53,042 nt of DNA from an uncultured bacterium. GTDB lineage: Bacteria; Cyanobacteriota; Vampirovibrionia; Gastranaerophilales; Gastranaerophilaceae. Made by a program: the position numbers and the translations under genes. Of this stretch, positions 43,901-51,426 are shown one piece after another. The notes below the pieces were generated by a model that worked only from the letters and a program-made list of their open reading frames with translations, was not told the DNA's origin and did not search any database. The first letter of the stretch is position 1, and the number at the start of each line of letters is the position of its first letter. Location of the stretch: contig CACZSN010000024.1 of the NCBI GenBank assembly GCA_902783835.1, positions 1 to 53,042 on the forward strand, written 5' to 3'.

Positions 43901-45013
43901 TTAATGTTTTACAGTTTTTAAAATTTTAACGATTTGAGAAGATGCACTGCCGTCGCCGTAAGGGTTAATGGCTTCTGACATTTTTTTGTAAGCTTCTTTA
44001 TCGTTCAAAAGTTTATTTGCTTCTCTGACGATATCGGCCGTTTCCGTGCCGACAAGCTTAACGGTACCGTATTCAACGGCTTCGGGACGTTCTGTTGTTC
44101 TTCTCAAAACCAAAACCGGTTTGCCTAAAGAAGGAGCTTCTTCTTGTACTCCGCCTGAATCGGTCATAATCATTACACTTTTTTTCATCAATGTTGAAAA
44201 TGGTGCGTAATCCTGAGGTTCCGTTAAAATAATTCTTTCTTTTCCTCCCAAAATTTCGTGAACGACATTTGTGATATTGGGATTTGGATGAACAGGATAA
44301 ATTACTTGGATGTCTTTATTTTGTTCAACAAGTTCAGAAATAGCAGAACAAATATTTCTAATCGGTTCGCCAAAATTTTCTCTTCTGTGTGCTGTAACCA
44401 AAACGGTTCTTAAATCGGGATTTAAGCCTAATTTTGATATATCGGCTTCTTTATTATTTACAATATATAAAAGAGCATCGATGACGGTGTTTCCTGTTTT
44501 GTAGGCATGAGTCATTGGAATTTGAGCCTTTTTAAGGTTTTCCATTGATGTATCAGTCGGAGCAAAATGGTATTCACAAAGTGCGTCAACGACGACTCTG
44601 TTTATTTCTTCCGGGAACGGATTGTATTTGTCATTCGTTCTTAATCCCGCTTCAACGTGTCCTACCGGAATTTTTGCATAAAATGCAGAAAGACCCGCCG
44701 CCATAGACGTTGTGGTATCTCCGTGAACAAGAACTATATCCGGTTTAACTTCGTCATAAATTTCTTTCATCTTCATTAAAACATCGGATGTAACAGACCA
44801 AAGATTTTGGTTCTTTTTCATAATGTTTAAATCATAATCGGGTTTGATTTCAAACAAACTCAAAACCGCATCAAGCATTTCTCTGTGTTGAGCCGTAACA
44901 CAAACGACACTTTCAAAAGTTTCAGGATATTTTTCCAATTCTTTAACCAAAGGTGCCATCTTAATCGCTTCCGGACGGGTTCCGAAAACCGTCATAACTT
45001 TTATCTTATCCAT
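43901..45013 (-). CDS. wecB: UDP-N-acetylglucosamine 2-epimerase (non-hydrolysing)
   Basis: The enzyme converts UDP-GlcNAc to UDP-ManNAc for surface glycans. The 370-aa protein shows VMTVFGTRPEAIKMAPLVKE, VCVTAQHREMLDAVL, VHGDTTTSMAAGLSAFY, HVEAGLRTNDKYNPFPEEIN, VTAHRRENFGEP, MTDSGGVQEEAPSLGKPVLV and RPEAVEYGTVKLVG. All are family signatures. No wecC-type dehydrogenase is adjacent. It is the first gene of the minus-strand glycan cluster and implies ManNAc or a derivative in the glycan. Confidence 0.96.
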   Translation of the reverse strand: MDKIKVMTVFGTRPEAIKMAPLVKELEKYPETFESVVCVTAQHREMLDAVLSLFEIKPDYDLNIMKKNQNLWSVTSDVLMKMKEIYDEVKPDIVLVHGDTTTSMAAGLSAFYAKIPVGHVEAGLRTNDKYNPFPEEINRVVVDALCEYHFAPTDTSMENLKKAQIPMTHAYKTGNTVIDALLYIVNNKEADISKLGLNPDLRTVLVTAHRRENFGEPIRNICSAISELVEQNKDIQVIYPVHPNPNITNVVHEILGGKERIILTEPQDYAPFSTLMKKSVMIMTDSGGVQEEAPSLGKPVLVLRRTTERPEAVEYGTVKLVGTETADIVREANKLLNDKEAYKKMSEAINPYGDGSASSQIVKILKTVKH

Positions 45014-45215
45014 GTCTTTACTCCGAAATTCTTTTGCAAAATTATTTTATCATATAAATATATTTTGTTTCTATATAATATTTAATTTATATAGAGTTAT
45101 AATTTTAAACTTTGTAAATAAATGTTACAGGCATGGCGATTAATTTTCCAAAATATAGCAATTAATTTTTTGAGATGTTTTAAATAAAACATCAGAATGT
45201 GTGTAAGGAAATATA

Positions 45216-46838
45216 ATGAAAATTAATGCTATTAATCCGTATGTTAATCAAATGAATCAACAACAAGTTAAGGTTGCAAAAAAGGAAGCTACAAATAATG
45301 TAACAGTTCCGAATTTTCAACCGCAAAGAGTTCCGGCAGAATATGCTTTGGCAGCATTTGCTCCCGTTAAGAACTTTAGTTTGTCATCAATGATTGCAAA
45401 TAATCAATCAGCACCGACCGCAGGTCATTATGAACCTACATTCGGCGGAAAGAAAAAGCCTGATCCGATTAACCAATGGGTTAAGCAATTACCGTTTGCA
45501 GATGAATTGTCTCCCGAAGATAAGAGAAATCTTGGAAATGTTCTCAGAAAAGGTGACGAAGAAACTGATTACATGAAGAAGATGATTCATTTGATTTGCA
45601 AAAACATGGTTACACCGATGGCAACCACTTCACTTTGCAAACACGGTATAATGAGTGAACTTGCAAAAGAAGATATCGATACATACTATGACAAAGTTAA
45701 AGGTCAAGGTATGTCGATTAAAGACGCTTTCCTTCCTGCACACGCTACACAAGCTGAAGGTCAAGAATCAGCAAAAGTCGGTGATGTATTCAGAGTTGAA
45801 GGACAAGATAAAATCTTCATCAAATCTGGTGATGATTACTCAAGACAATTAGATATTGATGCTGATACATATTTGAAATTGTATCCGCCGGTAGAAAGAT
45901 ATGCATCATCACAAGGCGGTAACGGTGACTGCTACTTGCTTTCATCAATCAACGCAGTTATGGAAAACCCGTATGCAAGACCCGCATTGTTGGATTGTTT
46001 CCACCAAGACGGAAATGATGTATATGTTCAATTCCCGGGAAAAGAAACAAAAGTAAAATTTGAAAATACTCAAATGCCCAAAGGAACAGATATTGAAAAA
46101 TATACTGAAGGACCTTTAGGTATGAAACTTTTGGAACATACATACGGTAAAACTTATGAAGCTGACAAATATGCAGAATACAAAGACACCGTTGCAGAAG
46201 AAATGAAGAAGATGGAAAAAGATCTTGCAAAATGGGAAAAGAAAAACCCCAAAGATTCTTTGACTATCAAGAAGAAAAACGAAATTACGCAAAGAATGGC
46301 AAATTGGCAAGCAGGTCAAGCTAAAGTTGATGAACAAATGGCTGATCCGAACCACAAAATGTTATTCGTATTAGATGATTATGATAACTTTGTAATCGGT
46401 AAGTTCGGTCCTATGATTGAAGATGTTGATAAAGTTGATAAAGATTACAAAGTTCCGAGCGATTACTACACAGGCGGTGTAGGCGGATATACCGATCAAG
46501 CTCTTCAAATGTTAGGTTTCAACGCAGAATCTTTCATGACTGTTGAAGACGAAGAAGAAATTGACGAAGCTTTGTTCGCAAAAAATCCTCAAGATTACAT
46601 CATCGCTTGCGGTACTCACCCCGAAGTTGAAGGCGAAATGGAATCACCTCAAGAAGTTTCTTACAGCATTTATTCATCTCACGCATACAAAGTATTGCCG
46701 TTCGATGATGAAAAAGGTAACAGAATGTTCGAAGTAACAAATCCTTGGAACCAATCTCACAGAGTTATTATGGATGCTGAAAAATTGAAACAATTCTTTG
46801 AATATTTTTCAATCGCAAAAGTTAATCCTAACGCATAA
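45216..46838 (+). CDS. Calpain-like (C2 family) cysteine protease
   Basis: The 540-aa protein carries a papain-fold calpain core. GGNGDCYLLSSINAVMENP holds the nucleophile C239, SSHAYKVLPF the H489 and EVTNPWNQSHRV the N509, so a complete triad in the calpain order is present. An inserted Lys/Glu helical region (about 325-380) splits the two halves. The first 80 residues are polar, Gln/Asn-rich and end in EPTFGGKKK. There is no signal peptide. AAGGA precedes the ATG. Calpain-like proteases are uncommon in bacteria. Function and regulation (calcium or not) are unknown; no calcium-binding repeat is visible. It is transcribed alone, divergent from wecB. Confidence 0.82.
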   Translation: MKINAINPYVNQMNQQQVKVAKKEATNNVTVPNFQPQRVPAEYALAAFAPVKNFSLSSMIANNQSAPTAGHYEPTFGGKKKPDPINQWVKQLPFADELSPEDKRNLGNVLRKGDEETDYMKKMIHLICKNMVTPMATTSLCKHGIMSELAKEDIDTYYDKVKGQGMSIKDAFLPAHATQAEGQESAKVGDVFRVEGQDKIFIKSGDDYSRQLDIDADTYLKLYPPVERYASSQGGNGDCYLLSSINAVMENPYARPALLDCFHQDGNDVYVQFPGKETKVKFENTQMPKGTDIEKYTEGPLGMKLLEHTYGKTYEADKYAEYKDTVAEEMKKMEKDLAKWEKKNPKDSLTIKKKNEITQRMANWQAGQAKVDEQMADPNHKMLFVLDDYDNFVIGKFGPMIEDVDKVDKDYKVPSDYYTGGVGGYTDQALQMLGFNAESFMTVEDEEEIDEALFAKNPQDYIIACGTHPEVEGEMESPQEVSYSIYSSHAYKVLPFDDEKGNRMFEVTNPWNQSHRVIMDAEKLKQFFEYFSIAKVNPNA

Positions 46839-46859
46839 TTGATAAAATTTCAGAAAACA

Positions 46860-46892
46860 AAAAAGTCTTAACTTTCAGTTAAGGCTTTTTTA
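46860..46892 (+). terminator. Rho-independent terminator after the calpain-like gene
   Basis: AAAAAGTCTTAACT-TTC-AGTTAAGGCTTTTTT: a long stem with one mismatch, ending in T. Confidence 0.85.
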
Positions 46893-46990
46893 TTGTTATT
46901 TTTTGAAAATTTTTTTGGGAAATAACTTTGATTTAAAGAATAAGTGTCTAAATATTTTTCAATCTGTTTTTATTGGTATTACGTAAGACA

Positions 46991-47605
46991 TTAATTTTGA
47001 GAAGAAAATGCCAAGAATATTGCGAGACCGAAAATTATGGAAGCACCGACTTTATTTATGATTGTCATAATTTTTTTATCAGAGAGGAAAATTTTGTTTA
47101 ATTTTGCCGAAATTATTGCGATTATTGGCAATAAAGTTATTGCGACTCCAGCAAAAATCAATCCTAACATCATCATGTATAATCCGATGTTTTGGGTATT
47201 TTTCGGGACAAATTGAGGCAAAAATGCAAGGTAGAACAAAATGACTTTCGGGTTAAGAATGTTCATTAAAATTCCTTTTAAAAATCCTGATTTTGCGGCT
47301 GCGGTATCTGTCGGCAAAGTGAATTTGTCGGCGGTTTGGTATGATTTCACTGCGATATAGATGAGGTATAAAACACCTAAAACTTTTAGGGCATTAAATG
47401 CCAAGGCGGATTTTTGAAATATTATGGAAACACCGAAAGCGGCAAGAGTTGTATGAAATAAACATCCTGAACTTAGTCCTAATGCCGTAAAAACAGCTTC
47501 TTTTCTTCCTTTTGTTAAACCTTGTGTTATTAAAAAAATTAAATCAGGTCCCGGAATTAGAGTTAAAATTATTACGGATGTGAGATAAAGACCTAATTGT
47601 TCCAT
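46991..47605 (-). CDS. LysE-family exporter
   Basis: The 204-aa inner-membrane protein has about six helices and the LysE/RhtB signature near its start (LTLIPGPDLIFLITQGLTKG, KEAVFTALGLSSGCLFHTT, LKGILMNILNPKVILFYLAF). Such proteins export amino acids or related small molecules. Its start overlaps the stop of the upstream merR-type gene by one base, so the regulator very probably controls it. Confidence 0.92.
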   Translation of the reverse strand: MEQLGLYLTSVIILTLIPGPDLIFLITQGLTKGRKEAVFTALGLSSGCLFHTTLAAFGVSIIFQKSALAFNALKVLGVLYLIYIAVKSYQTADKFTLPTDTAAAKSGFLKGILMNILNPKVILFYLAFLPQFVPKNTQNIGLYMMMLGLIFAGVAITLLPIIAIISAKLNKIFLSDKKIMTIINKVGASIIFGLAIFLAFSSQN

Positions 47606-48444
47606 TATGTACCTGCCTTTTTAATCGGAATTTGAATTTCCGTGATGAACTGTTCTTCATTATTTGAAAGAGAGTAATCAACCATTGTTATTTCTCTTGA
47701 AAATCCGATAATTTCAAGATTTTGTCCTTTTATATATGCAATCATTTTTTCGTAATATTTATAAGCATCTTTGTGTGTTCCTCGGAATTTCAACGTTAGA
47801 CAGTGTTGTTTCGGTAATATTTCAATATTTCCGTTGAATACGTCTTCTTCGTCGAGAATTACAAAAACTATGCCGTATTCTGAGTAATTTTCCGCCTTTA
47901 AGTTTTTTTCGGAAATGCCTACACCGACTTTTCCGGAAAAAATAATAGGGTCATTTTTTCCTTTATCAAGTTGTCTCAATGATGTTTCCAGGTCTAAATG
48001 GCTGACAGGAGAAATATTATTGAGAACGTACGCTATTTTCATTTTGGGAATAATTTCCGTTTCAATTACATCAGTTTTTGATTTAATAGCTTTTTCGATG
48101 TCATTTAAACGTTTATTGATTTTTTGTTCAATAATCTCTAATTCTTTCTTTTTTTGTATAATTATCTGTTTTTGTTCCAATAATTTGTTTTTAATTTTTT
48201 CAACATCCCTGTTTTGAAGAAAATCAAGGACGGATTTTACGGGAAAATCGAGAACTCTCAAGTATTTTATGATATTTAACCGTTCAAATTGTTTGATTCC
48301 GTAATATCTGTATCCGCTTTCTTCATCAACAAATTCAGGAGAAAGTAACCCGATTTTTTCATAATGTCTGAGGCTGCTAATGCTTATGTTGAACATTTTT
48401 GCAACCTCTCCGATTTTATATAATTTTTCTTTCCGCTTTTTCAT
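47605..48444 (-). CDS. MerR-family regulator with a GyrI-like effector domain (BmrR type)
   Basis: The 279-aa protein has a winged helix (KLYKIGEVAKMFNISISSLR, HYEKIGLLSPEFVDEESGYR), a long coiled-coil dimerisation helix (about 80-125) and a C-terminal effector-binding domain (about 130-275) like that of BmrR, which binds small hydrophobic drugs. It represses or activates by DNA distortion at promoters with long spacers. Such a promoter lies just upstream (48452-48482), so autoregulation together with the LysE exporter is likely. The ligand is unknown. Confidence 0.92.
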   Translation of the reverse strand: MKKRKEKLYKIGEVAKMFNISISSLRHYEKIGLLSPEFVDEESGYRYYGIKQFERLNIIKYLRVLDFPVKSVLDFLQNRDVEKIKNKLLEQKQIIIQKKKELEIIEQKINKRLNDIEKAIKSKTDVIETEIIPKMKIAYVLNNISPVSHLDLETSLRQLDKGKNDPIIFSGKVGVGISEKNLKAENYSEYGIVFVILDEEDVFNGNIEILPKQHCLTLKFRGTHKDAYKYYEKMIAYIKGQNLEIIGFSREITMVDYSLSNNEEQFITEIQIPIKKAGT

Positions 48445-48451
48445 ATTTATT

Positions 48452-48482
48452 ATTATAAACTCTATAACTATTATAGAGTCAA
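48452..48482 (-). promoter_or_regulatory. MerR-type promoter-operator with a 19-base spacer
   Basis: On the minus strand TTGACT (48482-48477), exactly 19 bases, a perfect TATAAT (48457-48452). Between and across the boxes lies a perfect dyad with 9-base arms ACTCTATAA and TTATAGAGT and three central bases (48459-48479). This is the classical MerR-family geometry. Confidence 0.88.
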
Positions 48483-48507
48483 CAGGATTTTTTATTTTTG
48501 ATTTTTA

Positions 48508-48536
48508 TTGCGGAAAATTGCCCGATGTGTTAAACT
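48508..48536 (+). promoter_or_regulatory. Candidate promoter of the galactose mutarotase gene
   Basis: TTGCGG (48508-48513), 17 bases, TAAACT (48531-48536). Six bases later is an in-frame ATG at 48543, a leaderless arrangement. The better translation start is 48702. Confidence 0.4.
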
Positions 48537-48701
48537 TAAACAATGATTTACGATTGTAATTATGATTTTGAAAAAACATTTTTAGCTGAAAAAACGCTTA
48601 ATCAGACGGTTATGGAAGAAGAAGGAATGCTGTTGTGCAAAAAAGAACCTTCTCTTTTCGTGAAAAAAATAAAAAATAAAAATTTAGCGGAGAAATATAA
48701 A

Positions 48702-49772
48702 ATGAAAGAATTTGGTCTTGTTAAATCGACAAATGAACAAGCATATTTGTTTACGGTTGAGAACAAAAAGGGTATGAGTGTTGATTTTTCGACACTTGGT
48801 GCGACTATTGTTTCAATCAGGGTTAAAGATAAAAACGGAAAGCTTGTTGATGTTGCACAAGGCTATAACTCAGCGGAATGTTATACGGATTATCCTGTCG
48901 GTCACGCTGGCGGGACAATCGGACCTATTGCGAATAAACTCGATTACGGAACTTTTACATTAAACGGTCAGAAATATGAATTAGAAAAAAATAAAGATAA
49001 CGGAAGAACCCATTGTCATGGTGCTTCTGACGGTATTGATATTAAGAATTGGAATTACGAATTAATTGATAACGGGGTAAAATTTACTTACCTCAAAAAA
49101 GACGGAGTTGGCGGACATCCCGGAAATATTGAGTTTTCAACAACATACAAACTGACGGATGATAATACAATTAAAATTATTTATGAAGCAAAAACTGACA
49201 AAGATACGGTGATTAACCTCACAAATCATTCATATTTCAATCTCGATGGGGAACAAAATGCAAGTGAAGGTGCGGTATTGAATCATATCGTGCAACTTCC
49301 CGCTTCAACAAAATATACGATTTGTAATGAAGTAGCCGTTCCGACAGGAGAAATTAAATCAACAAAGGGTACTCCGTTCGATTTCAGCAAAGAAACAGAA
49401 ATTGCAAAAGTTATAAATGAAAAAGACGAACAGTTGAAAATTGGAACAGGTTTTGACCAAAACTTCTGCGTAGACGGATATGACGGAAAAAAATTGATTG
49501 ATGTAGCAAAGGTCAAATCACCTAATACAGGTATAGTTTTGACCGTTTCGACAAATCTTCCCGGTTTTCAGTTCTATACGGCAAATCACCTCGGCAAACC
49601 AATTCAACCGCTTGGCAAATCAGGGAAAAGATATGAAAAACGTTCCGGGTTATGTGTAGAGCCGCAATTTTATCCGAATGCCGTTAATATAGACGGATTT
49701 GAAAAACCGATATTAAAGGTTGGCGAAATTTTTAATCGTGAAATTGATTATAAATTCAGCGTTGAAAAATAA
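48702..49772 (+). CDS. galM: Galactose mutarotase (aldose 1-epimerase)
   Basis: The enzyme interconverts alpha and beta anomers of galactose or glucose. Conserved blocks are SVDFSTLGATIVSIRVKDK, GHAGGTIGPIANKLDYGTF, RTHCHGASDGID (a catalytic His), VINLTNHSYFNLDG (the second catalytic His) and GLCVEPQFYPNAVN (the catalytic Glu). From ATG 48702 the length is 356 aa, normal for GalM, and GGAG lies nine bases upstream. The open frame continues in phase to an ATG at 48543, adding 53 residues not expected in the family (MIYDCNYDFEKTFLAEKT and on). No other Leloir genes are present. Confidence 0.93.
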   Translation: MKEFGLVKSTNEQAYLFTVENKKGMSVDFSTLGATIVSIRVKDKNGKLVDVAQGYNSAECYTDYPVGHAGGTIGPIANKLDYGTFTLNGQKYELEKNKDNGRTHCHGASDGIDIKNWNYELIDNGVKFTYLKKDGVGGHPGNIEFSTTYKLTDDNTIKIIYEAKTDKDTVINLTNHSYFNLDGEQNASEGAVLNHIVQLPASTKYTICNEVAVPTGEIKSTKGTPFDFSKETEIAKVINEKDEQLKIGTGFDQNFCVDGYDGKKLIDVAKVKSPNTGIVLTVSTNLPGFQFYTANHLGKPIQPLGKSGKRYEKRSGLCVEPQFYPNAVNIDGFEKPILKVGEIFNREIDYKFSVEK

Positions 49773-49883
49773 AAATTTCAATAAATTTTGTATGATATTT
49801 GGACGAATGTAAATTTAAAGGTAATCTGCTTCGAGCGGTTTTGTTTGGTGTGCATTAAAACAAAGAAAACATTTTCGTTTTTG

Positions 49884-49892
49884 TGTTACAAT
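49884..49892 (+). promoter_or_regulatory. Candidate extended -10 promoter of the NifX-like gene
   Basis: TGT-TACAAT (49884-49892), 26 bases before the ATG, without a clear -35. Confidence 0.35.
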
Positions 49893-49918
49893 GTAAGAAT
49901 GAAAAGTGAGGATTTATA

Positions 49919-50296
49919 ATGAAAATTGCAGTTACATATGATGAGGATAGCGAACAAATTTTTCAACATTTCGGGCATACCGAAACTTTAAAAATTTATA
50001 AAGTTGAAAATAATGAAATTGTAAGCACGGAAATTTTATCTGCCGAAGGTCATGGACATTCTGTTATGGCGGATTTTTTAAATGATGTTGATGCAAAAGT
50101 TTTGATTTGCGGCGGAATCGGACCTTGTGCAATTTCTGCACTGCAAGAATATGGAATTGTACTTTGTGCAGGTATTTCGGGAAAAGCTGATGAAGCTGTT
50201 AAGTCATTTTTAGCCGGAACATTGGATTATCAATCGGAAGCAAATTGTTCTCATCACGGAGAACACGGACATACTTGCGGAAGTTGTCATCATTAA
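49919..50296 (+). CDS. Dinitrogenase iron-molybdenum cofactor domain protein (NifX/NafY-like)
   Basis: The 125-aa protein is a single NifX-type domain (PF02579): MKIAVTYDEDSEQIFQHFGH, KIYKVENNEIVSTEIL, MADFLNDVDAKVLICGGIGP and CAISALQEYGIVL. A tail rich in His and Cys (CSHHGEHGHTCGSCHH) follows. Such stand-alone proteins are widespread in non-nitrogen-fixing anaerobes and probably bind metal or iron-sulfur clusters. No nif gene is nearby. GAGGA stands before the ATG. A terminator follows. Confidence 0.9.
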   Translation: MKIAVTYDEDSEQIFQHFGHTETLKIYKVENNEIVSTEILSAEGHGHSVMADFLNDVDAKVLICGGIGPCAISALQEYGIVLCAGISGKADEAVKSFLAGTLDYQSEANCSHHGEHGHTCGSCHH

Positions 50297-50312
50297 TGGA
50301 TGTTTTATATAG

Positions 50313-50342
50313 AAAGAGGCTCTGTTATTGAGCCTCTTTTTT
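50313..50342. terminator. Bidirectional terminator between the NifX-like and J-domain genes
   Basis: AAAGAGGCTC-TGTTATT-GAGCCTCTTT followed by T. The stop codon of the minus-strand J-domain gene (50325-50327) lies in the loop. Confidence 0.8.
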
Positions 50343-51341
50343 GTCTTCTTCTTCAAATTGTTTAAGTAAATCTTTGAGCAAAAAGTAGTCATTTTTTTCT
50401 TTTGCTTCATTAATTTCTTTCATCCTTAACGTTGCCTGCGTTTTTTTATTTTGGTCATTAAATCTGTCCGGATGATATTTTTTTGTGGCATTTCTGTATA
50501 ATTTCCTGAATTGGTCAGAAAGTTCCGTTGTTTTTTTCTTTCCTGAATTATCTTCTTTAGCAATTCTGTATTTTAAATCATCATATTCTTGTTCGGAAAT
50601 CCGTTCAAAACTGTTATTATTTAAAATCAGATTAATCTGATATAAATTCATTCTTTCCTCAAGGCATTCTTTTATGAGGTTTTCTCTGCGTTTTGATTGG
50701 ATTTTTTCTCTTTCTTTTTGAAAACTCATTTCCTCAACAATGGACAATTTTGCCTGATTGTTATCGAGTAAAATTTTATTTGTTTGCGGAATTGTTTTTT
50801 CTTCTTCGTAAGCTTTTCTCAATATTGTTTGACGCTTGTGGTGGTATTCGTTGTATTTTTTCCGATAATTTACATCTTCATCGTTCGAAAGAATTTCATA
50901 GTTATTTTTCGCAAGAGTTTTGTTAACTGTATCTGTCGGATAGGCCTTTTTTATGCAATCTTGAATAATTTTTTCTCTTGACGGAAGGATTTCTTCCCGT
51001 TTTATTTTTGCGAAAATTCCCGTACCAAAATATCTGACTCTGCTTAAATAATCACCGTAGTCTTCACTTTCTGATTCATCCATTCTGCGAAAATTATTAT
51101 TCATTAATTCTAAATTGGCATCAGTTTTTGATAATCCTTGAAGCAAACAACCGGCGATTATTTTGTCTCTGATATTTTTGCCGATGTTGCAGTTGAAAAC
51201 GACATCATAACAGTCTGCTTCACCACCTTGCAATTCATCGAGATTGTTTTGTTTTAAAATTTTATTTGCTTCAAGTCTCGATAAGCGTTCGGCGAGGCAA
51301 TCTTCAATAATATTTAATCTGTTTTCCTCTGATTTTGCCAT
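50325..51341 (-). CDS. J-domain protein with five N-terminal repeats of an unrecognised type
   Basis: The 338-aa cytosolic protein ends in a J-domain (about 275-330: FRKLYRNATKKYHPDRFND with HPD at 290-292, then MKEINEAKEKNDYF). The N-terminal 260 residues consist of five repeats of about 42 residues. They start at about 8 (RLNIIEDCLAERLSRLEANK), 58 (RDKIIAGCLLQGLSKTDANL), 122 (REKIIQDCIKKAYPTDTVNK), 170 (RQTILRKAYEEEKTIPQTNK) and 219 (RENLIKECLEERMNLYQINL). Each continues to a L..NN(f/y)..ls..E pattern. The J-domain suggests recruitment of an Hsp70, with the repeats as substrate binder (inference). No ribosome binding site is seen before the ATG. Confidence 0.8.
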   Translation of the reverse strand: MAKSEENRLNIIEDCLAERLSRLEANKILKQNNLDELQGGEADCYDVVFNCNIGKNIRDKIIAGCLLQGLSKTDANLELMNNNFRRMDESESEDYGDYLSRVRYFGTGIFAKIKREEILPSREKIIQDCIKKAYPTDTVNKTLAKNNYEILSNDEDVNYRKKYNEYHHKRQTILRKAYEEEKTIPQTNKILLDNNQAKLSIVEEMSFQKEREKIQSKRRENLIKECLEERMNLYQINLILNNNSFERISEQEYDDLKYRIAKEDNSGKKKTTELSDQFRKLYRNATKKYHPDRFNDQNKKTQATLRMKEINEAKEKNDYFLLKDLLKQFEEEDKKEAQ

Positions 51342-51370
51342 AATTATATTATTTTATAGGAAATTATACA

Positions 51371-51400
51371 AAAAGAAAAGAGGTTTTTTGAACCTCTTTT
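51371..51400 (-). terminator. Rho-independent terminator after the SLH-protein gene
   Basis: On the minus strand AAAAGAGGTT-CAAAAA-AACCTCTTTT followed by CTTTTT. A TATAAT for the downstream J-domain gene follows directly (about 51363-51368). Confidence 0.75.
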
Positions 51401-51426
51401 CCTGATTGAAATTTAAGCTTTGTTGA

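Noticed and set aside
45174..45193. Inverted repeat GATGTTTT-AAAT-AAAACATC before the calpain-like gene
   Set aside because: It is short and AT-rich, has no T run, and has no overlap with a recognisable promoter. It could be chance.
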